NCBI GenBank assembly: GCA_019454045.1
Contig: SKCR01038121.1
Span: 85,911-149,910, forward strand
From: Zanthoxylum bungeanum
Lineage: Eukaryota; Streptophyta; Magnoliopsida; Sapindales; Rutaceae
Direction: 5' to 3'
DNA: 64,000 nucleotides
The translations under genes and the position numbers were made by a program. Under the pieces are notes generated by a model. That model was not told the DNA's origin. It saw nothing but the letters and a program-made list of their open reading frames with translations, and did not search any database. Shown piece after piece: positions 44,580 to 56,095 of this stretch (within the stretch, counting starts at the first letter, position 1; each line of letters starts with the position of its first letter).

Positions 44580-45370
44580 TGTTGATGGTGTTTTCAGGCA
44601 CTATGTTATTTAAGGAGCACAACAGGGGTAAACAAGGTAATTCACTTCTCAATCAAGATTATTAATGTCGACCCGACCACTAAAGAGTCAACAGTAAGGG
44701 GCCGGGAACTTTACTGTTAGTGACCGAGGACTTGAGTTCAAGATGACCGGACAATTATCAGGTCGACAGCAGCATTCTCAGTACAAAAGACTATTATGAC
44801 CGACCACATGAAGACCGACCTCGTGAAAACCGAGCATAGGGCAATACATGTTCGGAAGATATGGCATTATATCCATACAAGATAAGATAATAAGTTATCC
44901 TACTTTCATGGGGTAAACTAGTAAGTCATTGTCCTAGTATGATAAAGGAAGTGAATGTAGTTTTTGACTAGGAATCCTTATGGGAAAGAGAAATTGTTTC
45001 AACTAGGAAACCCTTGTAAAAGAAGGAATCTGATTTCTGCAAAGGAGGGTAGAGTATGCTTAAGGGGAGGAGAATAAGAAGAGAACCAATATCAGGATAA
45101 GAATCATAAAGCTCTGACTTGTAAAAAACAAAAAGAGATCTGAAAAGCGTGTTTGAGTAATAAAAAATATCATCATGTTTGTGTCCGTGGACGTAGGTCG
45201 GATCCAAATCCACCGAACCACGTTAAATCCCCTTGTTGATTGGTGAATTTATCTGTTTTCTGCTAAATTTGCCTTTGGTCCCCCATAACCAAACAAATTC
45301 ACTATTGAAGGAGGATTTCCTCGGGAGTGATATTCTCATATTGCCCTGAGACCAAAATCCACCGTCAACA
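44580..45370 (+). repeat. Right (3') LTR of the rearranged gypsy element
   Basis: The 791-bp LTR starts TGTTGATGG after GAACTAGGGGACAGA, a plausible polypurine tract, and ends CCGTCAACA next to GAATC. It differs from the middle LTR by small deletions, including loss of the TATAAATA segment near 45040. Confidence 0.88.
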
Positions 45371-45375
45371 GAATC

Positions 45376-46800
45376 TTTTCATAATTCATAGTTTATAAAA
45401 CTCTATCAGTGGTAAAAATGGAAACCGACAAAAGCAATAATTATGTTTTTTAGTATCAACCATTTCTTTTTTGCAAAATTACCAATTCTTTTAAATCTTG
45501 AAAACTTAACACTTGATTGTATATATATTATATAAACCACAAATTGAATATATAGTAGCATGAGACCAACGAGAGAAAAATCTTTTTGAATAAAATTGAG
45601 TAACACGAAATATTTTTTCTATATTGAAAGTTGGACATATACAAGTCAAATAAAGAAGTCCCCAAGTAACGTGGACTTGATGATGTAGGATTCAATATCT
45701 CACTTTGAGGTCCTGAGTTCGAATCCAGAAATTGTGTTTCTTATAAGAGTTTGAGAAAGTGTGGGATTTTACCTACTTCGCTTAAATCCGGAATGAGTGA
45801 TTTAACGGCGGAGTTTTAAACGTTATAATCTTCTAGAGTTAGAAATATATTATACATATCGGAATCACTGATAAAATGCTTTTCACAAGAAAAATGAACT
45901 TGCTAAGTAAACAATTTCATCCATATTTTCTCAATTTTTGTAAGACTTGCTTACAAATGCAAACCTCCTTAGTACTAAGGACGGAGAGCAACGATAGTTG
46001 GAATCAGGGGTGAAGTCTTTTGTAAGTCAGATGGTCAGTTGATATCCCTTAATTTTTTTTCTCAATAATTAATACTAAATACTAATTAAGTAAATATTAG
46101 AAACATCATATTGAATTTATAAATTAAACTCTTAAAATTTGAAAAATCTCTCTCATATAATCTTATCACTACCCTTGATTGGAACACGTGTTCAATTATA
46201 TTATCCACGTCGGTAACATTAATAAATAAGATTTTTATTTCAAAATCTAATTAACTATCTCTTTGTTTCTATTTTTTTAATATGTTTTTTCCTTGAAGAT
46301 TCTCCATTAGGTTGAAATTTACAAGAAAAACAAATAGCGTTTTAAAAAAGTTTTGCAGCAATTAACCACAACAAGACGATTTGATTGCAAAGGGCTTTGA
46401 ACTCATGAAAAATGAAGAAGAGGCCTACCACGGGTCGGGTCAATTATTTGACAAATATTAAAAATTTATGGTCAAATTTTAAAATAATGAATAAATATTG
46501 GACGTGAAATTATAAATATTATATTTTAATGGTAATATTTGATCGAGTCAAACTCGATTTTTTAAAATTGTAAAAGATACTTGATTCTTTATACGCTGGC
46601 CAGGTTTGTTCAACTCAAAAACTCATTTTAGAATATCTTAATATGATCATTTTGGATCATCAGCGGGCTAACTCGTCCCATGTACATCCTTAATAAATAA
46701 AGTATCAAATTATATGGAGACAATTCCATAGGTTGGCATCTCCAATCGAAAGACATCATTACGCTGAATCATTGATGTAATTCGACTAATCTTTATATAT
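45376..46800 (+). other. Intergenic; possible SINE remnant at about 45655-45830
   Basis: Most of this stretch is AT-rich with no gene. At 45710-45726 the plus strand reads GAGTTCGAATCC, close to a polymerase III B-box, preceded at about 45668 by TAACGTGGACTTGATG in the A-box position. This suggests a tRNA-derived SINE remnant. No tRNA cloverleaf can be drawn from it. Confidence 0.35.
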
Positions 46801-46820
46801 ATATATATATATATATATAT

Positions 46821-47035
46821 GTTTTTTTGGTAACCGGGATGTTTGTGCAGTTTACTCGCATCTCAACTAATCTATAAAACCTGCATCCTCGAAAGTTTCC
46901 TCGGGACAGATCAAGGTAAGTCGCTGGCTTATAACACCAAGGTATGGCCCCAAGGAAATGCACCCAATAAAATTTGAATCTTGAACTTGAGAGGGAGTGA
47001 ACACGACAAGAACTCGCATTGTGAACCCATGAAAA
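46821..47035 (-). mobile_element. tRNA-derived SINE
   Basis: Read on the minus strand: B-box-like AAGTTCAAGATTC (about 46969-46985), then GGTGCATTTCCTTGG shared with the SINE in SIZ1 intron 12, ending CCCGGTTACC plus an A-run. A TA microsatellite adjoins the tail at 46798-46820. Confidence 0.55.
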
Positions 47036-47499
47036 AATCAGACAAAACCCAAGAATGTCACGACGAGTCGACGATCAAGAATAGATGACTCAGACCCATT
47101 GAGAACATGTCTTAACCATAGTTGCAAGATCACGCCACAAAGAGTTGCAAGCTCTTTGATGAGTTTAAGTTCAATAAGAGAACCAACTCTAAAAAAAAAA
47201 AATCCCAAAATAATGACTTAATGTAGTTTTTATAGCAAAGAATAAAAATCCTAAAAAACAAGACAATGAGAATCATAATTGTTTACATCATTAATTTTGG
47301 GCCTTCAGCTTTTAATGTTAGGCCCATATAAAATGTCAAGCTAAATTCAAATATATGAATTTTAAGAGATCTTTGTTGTTGTTGCAGCTGAAACGGTTTC
47401 AAAAAGGGAGTGGTTGAACTTGAAATAACTGTGCCACGATCCAACAGTTGAGGGTAACTGCAAATAACACATGGTCACGAGAAGCAGTGAATGCTGAGC

Positions 47500-47823
47500 C
47501 AGCAGTTGAAGACAAAGTTATATATAAATATGTAGAACTGTAAATGAAGAGGGAGACGACACTCAGAAAAATCCAGACTAGTATAGCATAGGCATATTTG
47601 TAACGTAGTTTGTATTTAGATTTATTTTATATAATTCGAGCAGTTGATTTAAGACGAAATTCTGAATTTCCTTATCAATTGTTCTATATTTCTTCTTTCA
47701 CATTCTATTTGCACTTCAAAGAAAGCCCGAAACTAAGGTGTGGGATCATATCCGCCTGTTGTTATTATTGTATCTACCACTCCGACAAAAATTTAGGCAA
47801 TAGTTTTTGGCGCTAGAATGAGG
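47500..47823 (+). other. End of a 5' LTR with TATA box, and primer binding site
   Basis: A TATATAAATA box (about 47517-47530) is followed about 270 bp later by TTAGGCA, then a short spacer and TGGCGCTAGAATGAGG (47808-47823), which looks like the primer binding site of the gag-protease element downstream. The 5' border of this LTR could not be fixed; it probably lies between 47000 and 47400. Confidence 0.5.
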
Positions 47824-47845
47824 TTTTCTTAACTAATTTGAAGTT

Positions 47846-50800
47846 ATGGCTCGCGGAAGAAGAACTGAGAATGTTCACGATGGCATGGATGTACCGGAAA
47901 GTATCCATGAAGACGAAATGAACGCTTGCCCAAATGTAAGGGCAAGTGATCGGATAAGTGGTCAGGAAGTTGGCCAATATAGTATGAAGAATTAAACTAC
48001 TGGGAACATTCAAAGTTTGAAGCAACAAATGGCTCAAGCTATCTCAGATCCAAATACAGAGGGGTCTAATGAGTTCATCACCATGATGAGAAAGGTTATC
48101 GGAGTCCAGAATTTACATGCATCCATGCCAACGCAAGGAGCAGATCACATGCCTGAAGGAAGGCAGAATGCTAACACAAAGCAACAATTACCGCACCAGG
48201 TACATCGAAACCCTGACTTTGATATTGGTGTTGTGTATGACTATAATTATGTTGAACCTAATATAGATTATAGGCATAAGGTGCCTCATCCAAGAAATAA
48301 CTTTGGTGCAATCCCTATGGTTCACCCAGTATATCCACATTTACACCCACAACCACCAGGGGTCCCTCTATGAACAATAATTATAGAGGTCTACCAACAG
48401 ACCAAAATTTTGAGAATTACTACCCTAATGTAGAACATGGTTATTTGAATGGTTACCATCAACCAATGCCTAATAATGTACCAGGATTTAAGGCACAAGT
48501 TATAGAATTAATACAGGAAATGTATGGACCTCGTCTTAGAAGAGCCGAAAGACCCGTGTTTAGGAATCCATTTCCTCAATGGATTGACACCATGTCTCTT
48601 CCTAGAAATGCTAGAGTCCCCGAGTTCTCATTGTTTTCAGGAGAAGATAATCAATCTACCTTAGAACATATAGGTCGATTCACCTTGGAAATAGGAGAAC
48701 TAGGAAATAATCAATTTCAGAAGATGAAATTGTTTCTGAACTCTATAACTAGAAGCGTTTTTACTTGGTTCATTAACTTACCACCTAATTCAATTGGAAC
48801 CTGGCAGGAGTTAGAGGATCAATTCCATGTACAGTTTTTTAGGACTGAACCGAAGTGTCCATGGCTGATTTGGCCAAGTTAAAACAAAAATCAACTGAAA
48901 CTGCAGAGTAATTTATTGCCAGATTTAAAAAGATTAGGAATATATGTCATGTCTACATTCCCGAAATTGAAATGGTTAAGTTAGCTCAAGATGGGCTTAA
49001 TTATGAGCTAAAGAAAAAGTTTGAAGGTATGGAATTTATGGACTTATTTGATCTGTCAATGAGAGCTACTAGGTATGAGGCTATACTCCAAGAAGGCCAA
49101 AATCTTAAGAATCATGCACTTGGAACATATTATCAAGATGTAGAAGGAGACCTTGAAATTGATATGACACATGTAATAGGGAAATCACCTATAATTTTTG
49201 ATACTTTAAAAAAAAATTGATACACCAGTAAACATGACTTCGTCACAACCCAATCGGAAGACCAAACAGTCTGCTTATAGACAATACTCATTTGATATAT
49301 ATAAGGCAGATGAAATTTTTGATGTTAAAACAAATGTTTTTGACTTTAAGTATGAGACATACTATTCCATCTGAGAGTGAAAGAAAAAGGAAAGATGATT
49401 GTAAATGGCATAATTCTTTCAGGCACACTACAAGAAATTGTATTACTTTTAGGAATTGTGTTCAAGATCTAATTCAGAAAGGTCTTTTCCAGTATGCGAA
49501 GGTTGAAAAAGAGACAATGGGAGTCGATGCAAACCCATTCACAGACTTGGAGGTTAACATGGTGATAGCCAACATACCAAGAACATCAAGATGGTCAGAA
49601 TCCATAGAAGATGAAGAACCTGGATACTCAGAACATAAGCAGGTATTTAACATGATCAAGAATGACCTAATTTCTTTAAACAGAGGAAAAGGAAAAGTAA
49701 TGGAAGAATATGAATATTTCAATCAAGAGAGGTATATATCAGAGCAATACTTTTGTTTAAGATGCGAAAATGAGATTAAGGAGGGGGAATCCATGATAGT
49801 TGAAAAAGAGAAGCAAAGTTGTTATTCAAAGTCAAACTTACGTTTCAATACAATGGGCAATGGAGATTTATGTGGGTGTGAAAATTATTTACGAGGGACT
49901 AGATCCAGAGATATTTGGTCCATCAATGCAAAGGTTGTATGCTCCAGGTGATGTGCCATTTTTGGTTAATGGTGATCCAGTAAGGCCCACTACGGCTGCC
50001 ATACCAAGAGGTTGTGATGATGACTTGGGTTTTGATTGGAGGAGAGTGGCGTTTCCAATAGGCGAGAGACTATGGAGAGGTGGAAGAAGTGCATATCGAG
50101 GCATAGGCTTATTTAGAGGATCGATCAGGGGTAGAGGAAACTTATCTAGGATGGTGACCCCGAATGACCCAGACACAGAGCAATGGAAAGCAGCCAAACA
50201 TTCTAAGTTCCCAATTGATAAGGCTTTTACTCATGTGACTACTACTCAAAAAAGAAGGCTGCTAAGAAAATTTGCAGCAAGGGAACACGAAATGACGAAT
50301 GGAGATGTGTTTGTGGATAACCCAAGCAACTTTAGGCAATGCAGTATGTATGTTGACCCCAGAAAATGGGCAGAAGAAGTTGGTAAAAAATTCAAGCATA
50401 TTCAAAGGTTGAATATCAAATGGGTTAGAGAAAACCCAATAGAAGATAAGAAAGTGAAAGATGAGAAAATTAAATCATGGGGGCAAGTTCAAATTCTCAA
50501 AAGGTCGTTGAAAGAAAAAATTGATGAGTTTTCGAAAGCTCTTTTAAATGAAGAAGAAAAGCAAGAAGAAAGTAAGGAAGATGTGGATGCAGAGATGGAA
50601 GATGGAGACCAACTCAATGATGCTGAAATCGACGAGCTGATGGAAAAGACTGATCGAACCCCACCTATGGGTGAAGAAGGGGAGATACAATTTGGATCAG
50701 TGACAAAAGCTGATTTTAACCAATTTGCCTTAATTGAAAAGGCATATTGTAACATGATTATGATGTTGCCTAAGAAGTTTAAGGCAAAACCTAACCAACC

Positions 50801-51582
50801 AGCGCAATTACAAAGGGATATTGAAGACGAAACTGAAGCTGTAGTTCAATTGGCCGAAGAAGAAAGGCCAGAAGGTAAAGCAAAATTTAAATCCATTGAA
50901 ATAGAGTGTGATAAACATGGAGACAAAGTTGTGGTATTAAGGCATCCTAATATTGCCTTAATAAGACATTTAAAACCTTTATACGTAACAGCTCATTTAA
51001 TGGGCAATCCATTAGTAAGGTTCTGATCGATAATGGTGCTATAGTAAACATCCTACCGTCAAGGATGATGAAAGTACTAAGAAAGACTTCAGAGGACTTG
51101 ATTCCAACAGAAATAACCGTTAGAAATTTCACTGGAGGATGTTCTCCAGCTAAAAGAGTTTTGTCAATACAATTACAAATCGGCAACAGAACTACTAATA
51201 CAACATTTTTTGTAATTGATGCGTGTTCTAACTATAATGTTTTGCTTGGCAAAGACTGGATTCATGTGAATGGCTGTGTGCCGTTCTCATTGCATCAGAC
51301 ACTGATTTTCCTAACAAAAGAAGATGAGGAACAATCTGATAGCATGGAGGTTACTTTGGCAGATGCTAACCCTTTTAAAACCAATGTCAACAATGTGGAA
51401 GCAGTGGAAGCATACTTATATACTGAAGGTATGAAAGCGATTGAATTTAAGAAAAATGAAGTGCAGGCTAATGGAGTTGGAGTTTCTGAAGCTCAATTTA
51501 CTAGGTTTACTAGGTCTTCCCAAGATCAATTAAGCTATGAAAAGTGCGAATACAACAAAGTAAAGTTGCGGAATACTCACTT
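47846..51582 (+). pseudogene. Gag-protease region of a Tat-lineage gypsy element, degenerate and truncated
   Basis: Gag begins at ATG 47846 and is broken by an in-frame stop at 47994 and by several frameshifts (near 48360, 48855 and 49200). Visible parts are a Retrotrans_gag-like region (48550-49200, including RVPEFSLFSG and WQELEDQFHVQFF), a CHHC knuckle CKWHNSFRHTTRNC (49400-49441), a long Glu/Lys-rich linker, and an aspartic protease with LIDNGAIVNILP at about 51022 and NVLLGKDWIHVNG at about 51237. The protease active-site triplet reads D-N-G, as in many Tat-lineage elements. Homology stops at about 51582, where an oppositely oriented LTR begins, so the reverse transcriptase half is not in this window. 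Confidence 0.8.
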
Positions 51583-52481
51583 TGATCGGCTTTTGCGATG
51601 CGAAGAACAACAAAAATTTCCTTGAAGCTTTCGACCAAGGTCCAATTTGTGCTCCTTGTTGGTTTCGGTCAAGCCATCCATGTGTGCTCCAAGCTCCAAG
51701 CTTTGTGAATGGATTCCATGCTCATGAATGGGTTTCCCTATCACATTTGTGTGACTCCTTTGGTGTGCTAGCTGTGGATGCTGGATTTCGGCCGAGGTCC
51801 ACAATCAGAATTTGTAGGTTGGGAGCACCAGCGATCCTGCAAAACAAAGCGGAATGAGCGGGAGTAGACTACCCACCGGTGTGGTGGGTGCCGGGGGCAC
51901 TTCGACGCTCAAGTCAGTAGTATGAAATGAGTAGTGAACAAGTAAATATGTGAAAGTAAGGTTTGATATTACCTTAACTTTCTCTGGATGGCCGTGAGGG
52001 CGAAGAAATTTGGTTAGGAAATATAAAGCTAAAAGAATTCAGAATAGAGAAGAAGAAGAAGCTTAGAAGGCTAAGTATGAGAGCTCCAAACTCAGATGCT
52101 GTGTCTTGAATCATGTTTGCTATTTATAGGTGCAAATGATTGCCTTTAGCAGTTGGCATAAACCCATTATATGCTAAGATATATTATTTTAGTGAACAAA
52201 GTGGAGTAGTTCGATTATGATTAGGGTTAGTGGAAATGTTTGGTATAAATTTGGCTTTGTGTATGAATCATTTTTCTGCAAATGGAAGAAGGGTTTTATT
52301 GGGCTTTACCTTGGGCTTAGATGATTTCACTTTTGGCCCAAGTTTGGTCCATATAGACTTATATATCTTTTGGGCCTGGCTCTTACTTTCGGGCTTTGCA
52401 TACCATTTTGGGCTCTGCACACTATTTTGGGCTTTTAAGGTAAAAGACGGTTTTATCCTTGGCCCATTTTTGGTTCGTACA
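51583..52481 (-). repeat. 3' LTR of a minus-strand Tat-like element
   Basis: In sense the segment starts TGTACGAACC next to a purine-rich tract (52482-52500, TAGAGAGTAAGGGACAAAC in sense) and probably ends GCCGATCA at 51583. It contains a TATAAATA box (52131-52138). The partner LTR is outside the window, so the outer border rests on where the neighbouring protease homology ends. Confidence 0.55.
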
Positions 52482-52749
52482 GTTTGTCCCTTACTCTCTA
52501 AGTCAAAAAAGTTTTGTCTTAGAGAGTATATACGTTTGTGTCGAATGATATTAATCACAAAAAGTACGTGATAAGAATGTATCACCTTCTGTCGAATGGT
52601 TTTATAAGAGTATTGTGCGAAATGTGGGTTTTTGGAATATATCGCGTGTATCATCTGGGCAGACGAAGTCTTAGTCTTTCTGATTTGACTTGACTTGTGG
52701 GAATCGGTTCTTGGTCGTCTGATCAGTTTGAAGATCAATGGATACATTC

Positions 52750-55545
52750 GACTCGACATAAGTAATGGGGAACATTCTCTGGTCAACTGAACCGAATGTA
52801 GGTTTAGGAGTTCCACTTGACTCGACAACATTGAGGGGGAAAGACCCTTGGTCGACGGAACGGAATGCAGATTCAGGAGTCAAGCTTGACTCGACAAGAG
52901 TCATGGGGAATGTCCCTTAGTCGACTGAACCACAAGCAGGTTCAGGAGTCCTACTTGACTCAACAAGAGTCATGGGGAATGTCATTTGGTCGACTGAACC
53001 AAACACCGATTCAGGAGTATACTTGACTCGACAAGAGTCACGGGGATTGTCCCTTGGTCGACTGAACCAAACATTGATTCAGGAGTTCACTTGACTCGAC
53101 AAGAGTCATGGGGATTGTCCCTTGGTCGACTGAACCTAACACTGATTCAGGTGTATACTTGACTCGACAAGAGTCACGGGGATTGTCCATTGGTCGACTG
53201 AACCAATCATTGATTCAGGAGTATACTTGACTCGACAAGAGTCATGGGGATTTCCCTTGGTCGACTGAACCAAACATTGATTCAGGAGTTCACTTGACTC
53301 GACAAGAGTCATGGGGATTGTCCCTTGGTCGACTGAACCAATCATTGATTCAGGAGTATACTTGACTCGACAAGAGTCATGGGGATTGTCCCTTGGTCGA
53401 CTGAACCAAACATTGATTCAGGAGTTCACTTGACTCGACAAGAGTCATGGGGATTGTCCCTTGGTCGACTGAACCAAACATTGATTCAGGAGTTTACTTG
53501 ACTCGACAAGAGTTATGGGGATTGTCCCTTGGTCGACTGAACCTAACACTGATTCAGGTGTAACTTGACTCGTCGACAAGAGTCACGGGGATGTCCCTTG
53601 GTCGACTGAACCAAACATTGATTCAGGAGTTCACTTGACTCGACAAGAGTCATGGGGATTGTCCCTTGGTCGACTGAACCAAACATTGATTCAGGAGTTC
53701 ACTTGACTCGACAAGAGTCATGGGGATTGTCCCTTGGTCGACTGAACCTAACACTGATTCAGGTGTATACTTGACTCGACAAGAGTCATGGGGATTGTCC
53801 CTTGGTCGACTGAACCAAACATTGATTCAGGAGTTCACTTGACTCGACAAGAGTCATGGGGATTGTCCCTTGGTCGACTGAACCAAACATTGATTCAGGA
53901 GTTCACTTGACTCGACAAGAGTCATGGGGATTGTCCCTTGGTCGACTGAACCTAACACTGATTCAGGAGTTCACTTGACTTCGACAAGAGTCACGGGGAT
54001 TGTCCCTTGGTCGACTGAACCTAACACTGATTCAGGTGTATACTTGACTCGACAAGAGTCACGGGGATTGTCCCTTGGTCGACTGAACCAAACATTGATT
54101 CAGGAGTATACTTGACTCGACAAGAGTCATGGGGATTGTCCCTTGGTCGACTGAACCAAACATTGATTCAGGAGTTCACTTGACTCGACAAGAGTCATGG
54201 GGATTGTCCCTTGGTCGACTGAACCAAACATTGATTCAGGAGTTCACTTGACTCGACAAGAGTCATGGGGATTGTCCCTTGGTCGACTGAACCTACACTG
54301 ATTCAGGTGTTACTTGACTCGACAAGAGTCACGGGGATTGTCCCTTGGTCGACTGAACCAAACATTGATTCAGGAGTTCACTTGACTCGACAAGAGTCAT
54401 GGGGATTGTCCCTTGGTCGACTGAACCAAACATTGATTCAGGAGTTCACTTGACTCGACAAGAGTCATGGGGATTGTCCCTTGGTCGACTGAACCTAACA
54501 CTGATTCAGGTGTATACTTGACTCGACAAGAGTCACGGGGATTGTCCCTTGGTCGACTGAACCTAACACTGATTCAGGTGTATACTTGACTCGACAAGAG
54601 TTATGGGGATTGTCCCTTGGTCGACTGAACCTAACACTGATTCAGGTGTATACTTGACTCGACAAGAGTCACGAGGATTGTCCCTTGGTCGACTGAACCT
54701 AACACTGATTCAGTTGTATACTTGACTCGACAAGAGTCACGGGGATTGTCCCTTGGTCGACTGAACCAAACATTGATTCAGGAGTATACTTGACTCGACA
54801 AGAGTCATGGGGATTGTCCCTTGGTCGACTGAACCAAACATTGATTCAGGAGTTCACTTGACTCGACAAGAGTCATGGGGATTGTCCCTTGGTCGACTGA
54901 ACCAAACATTGATTCAGGAGTTCACTTGACTCGACAAGAGTCACGGGGATTGTCCCTTGGTCGACTGAACCTAACACTGATTCAGGTGTATACTTGACTC
55001 GACAAGAGTCACGGGGATTGTCCCTTGGTCGACTGAACCAAACATTGATTCAGGAGTATACTTGACTCGACAAGAGTCATGGGGATTGTCCCTTGGTCGA
55101 TTGAACCAAACATTGATTCAGGAGTTCACTTGAATCGACAAGAGTCATGGGGATTGTCCCTTGGTCGACTGAACCAAACATTGATTCAGGAGTTCACTTG
55201 ACTCGACAAGAGTCATGGGGATTGTCCCTTGGTCGACTGAACCTAACACTGATTCAGGTGTATACTTGACTCGACAAGAGTCACGGGGATTGTCCCTTGG
55301 TCGACTGAACCAAACATTGATTCAGGAGTTCACTTGACTCGACAAGAGTCATGGGGATTGTCCCTTGGTCGACTGAACCTAACACTGATTCAGGTGTATA
55401 CTTGACTCGACAAGAGTCACGGGGATTGTCCCTTGGTCGACTGAACCTAACACTGATTCAGGTGTATACTTGACTCGACAAGAGTCACAGGGATTGTCCC
55501 TTGGTCGACTGAACCAAACACTGATTCAGGAGTCCAACTTGAGAT
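52750..55545. repeat. 68-bp tandem repeat array, about 41 units
   Basis: The unit contains GGTCGACTGAACC, ATTGATTCAGGAG, ACTTGACTCGACAAGAGTC and ATGGGGATTGTCCCTT. Two main variants occur: one with CAAACATTG/GGAGTTCAC and one with CTAACACTG/GGTGTATAC. They are arranged in runs such as A-A-B. The first few units (52750-52980) are diverged and the rest are about 90% or more alike by eye. The array sits in the 3' untranslated part of the minus-strand Tat-like element, between its LTR and the extra ORF. Open frames across it are artefacts. Confidence 0.92.
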
Positions 55546-56095
55546 GTGTCGAATGCACAATCTATTCAATTTTTTATCATTTGTCGAGTGATTATAAGGC
55601 AGGCACCAGGGATTGCCCAATTAATTTTTCTTGAATGAAAGCGACCTTCATATCTAATGATGTCGTGTCAAATTGTGAAGGCAGTCATGAAGAGAATTAT
55701 GTTGTTGAGAGCAAGTGGTGTCAGAATTCATCAAATTTTTTTATATTTTCTAGATCTTCACGTGTCGTTTAACGAAATAAAACCTAACGCAAATAACGAT
55801 GAGTCTTTTGACGGGAAATGAACCGCCAAAAGAAGTAGTATAAGAGTGGCTTGATAGGTTCATTTGTTTCATTCACAGATCTATCTACGATTTGGGAGAG
55901 AACTTCAAGGCTTCAAGACTTCTTCAAAACTCTCTTCGCGTTCTTCATTTCCTTTGAATATTCATAGAGTAGCTTCAAACTGTTCTTAGCTAAATTAGGT
56001 TGTTTGATCTCTTGAATCATATGTTATTTGGTGGATTTGTGTTTGGAGAAGGGAGTATGATTTGATCTTTAAGAAACCCAAATCTTAGAAATTAT
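55546..56095. other. Spacer between the repeat array and the antisense ORF
   Basis: Non-coding AT-rich sequence. Read on the plus strand it may contain the promoter and leader of the extra ORF: a TTCATTCACAG segment followed by a pyrimidine-rich GGCTTCAAGACTTCTTC region, and a TTATTTGTTTGTAG acceptor-like site at about 56105. Confidence 0.4.

Larger units (their letters stand above)
37800..45370 (+). mobile_element. Rearranged gypsy-type element with inverted LTR; both outer ends are U5
   Basis: The duplication GAATC (37795-37799 and 45371-45375) brackets the whole. Inside are three LTRs: minus-oriented 37800-38609, plus-oriented 40943-41750 and plus-oriented 44580-45370. The order is inverted LTR plus about 490 bp of 3' interior, then about 1.85 kb of 3' interior in plus orientation, LTR, primer site, a deleted gag/pol interior, 3' interior, LTR. 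The LTR reads TGTTGATGG...CCGTCAACA. Because the left LTR is reversed, the left terminus TGTTGACGG is also a U5 end. Coding capacity is limited to a gag start (41803-41991) and a short piece of the protease-RT linker (42558-42720), so the copy is non-autonomous. Confidence 0.85.

Noticed and set aside
44275..44652. 125-codon minus-strand frame, also seen in part near 40710 and 38673
   Set aside because: It spans the interior/LTR border of the gypsy element in antisense and is interrupted differently in each copy; no homology is recognised.
45700..45840. Possible tRNA gene because of GAGTTCGAATCC
   Set aside because: No acceptor stem or anticodon arm can be paired around the B-box; a SINE remnant fits better.
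53924..54453. Short plus-strand frames repeating GIVPWSTEPNTDSG
   Set aside because: They are translations of the 68-bp repeat, whose length is not a multiple of three, so no long frame persists.
52750..55545. CRISPR-like look of regular 68-bp repeats
   Set aside because: There are no unique spacers; the whole unit is repeated, the host is a plant, and the array lies inside a retroelement.
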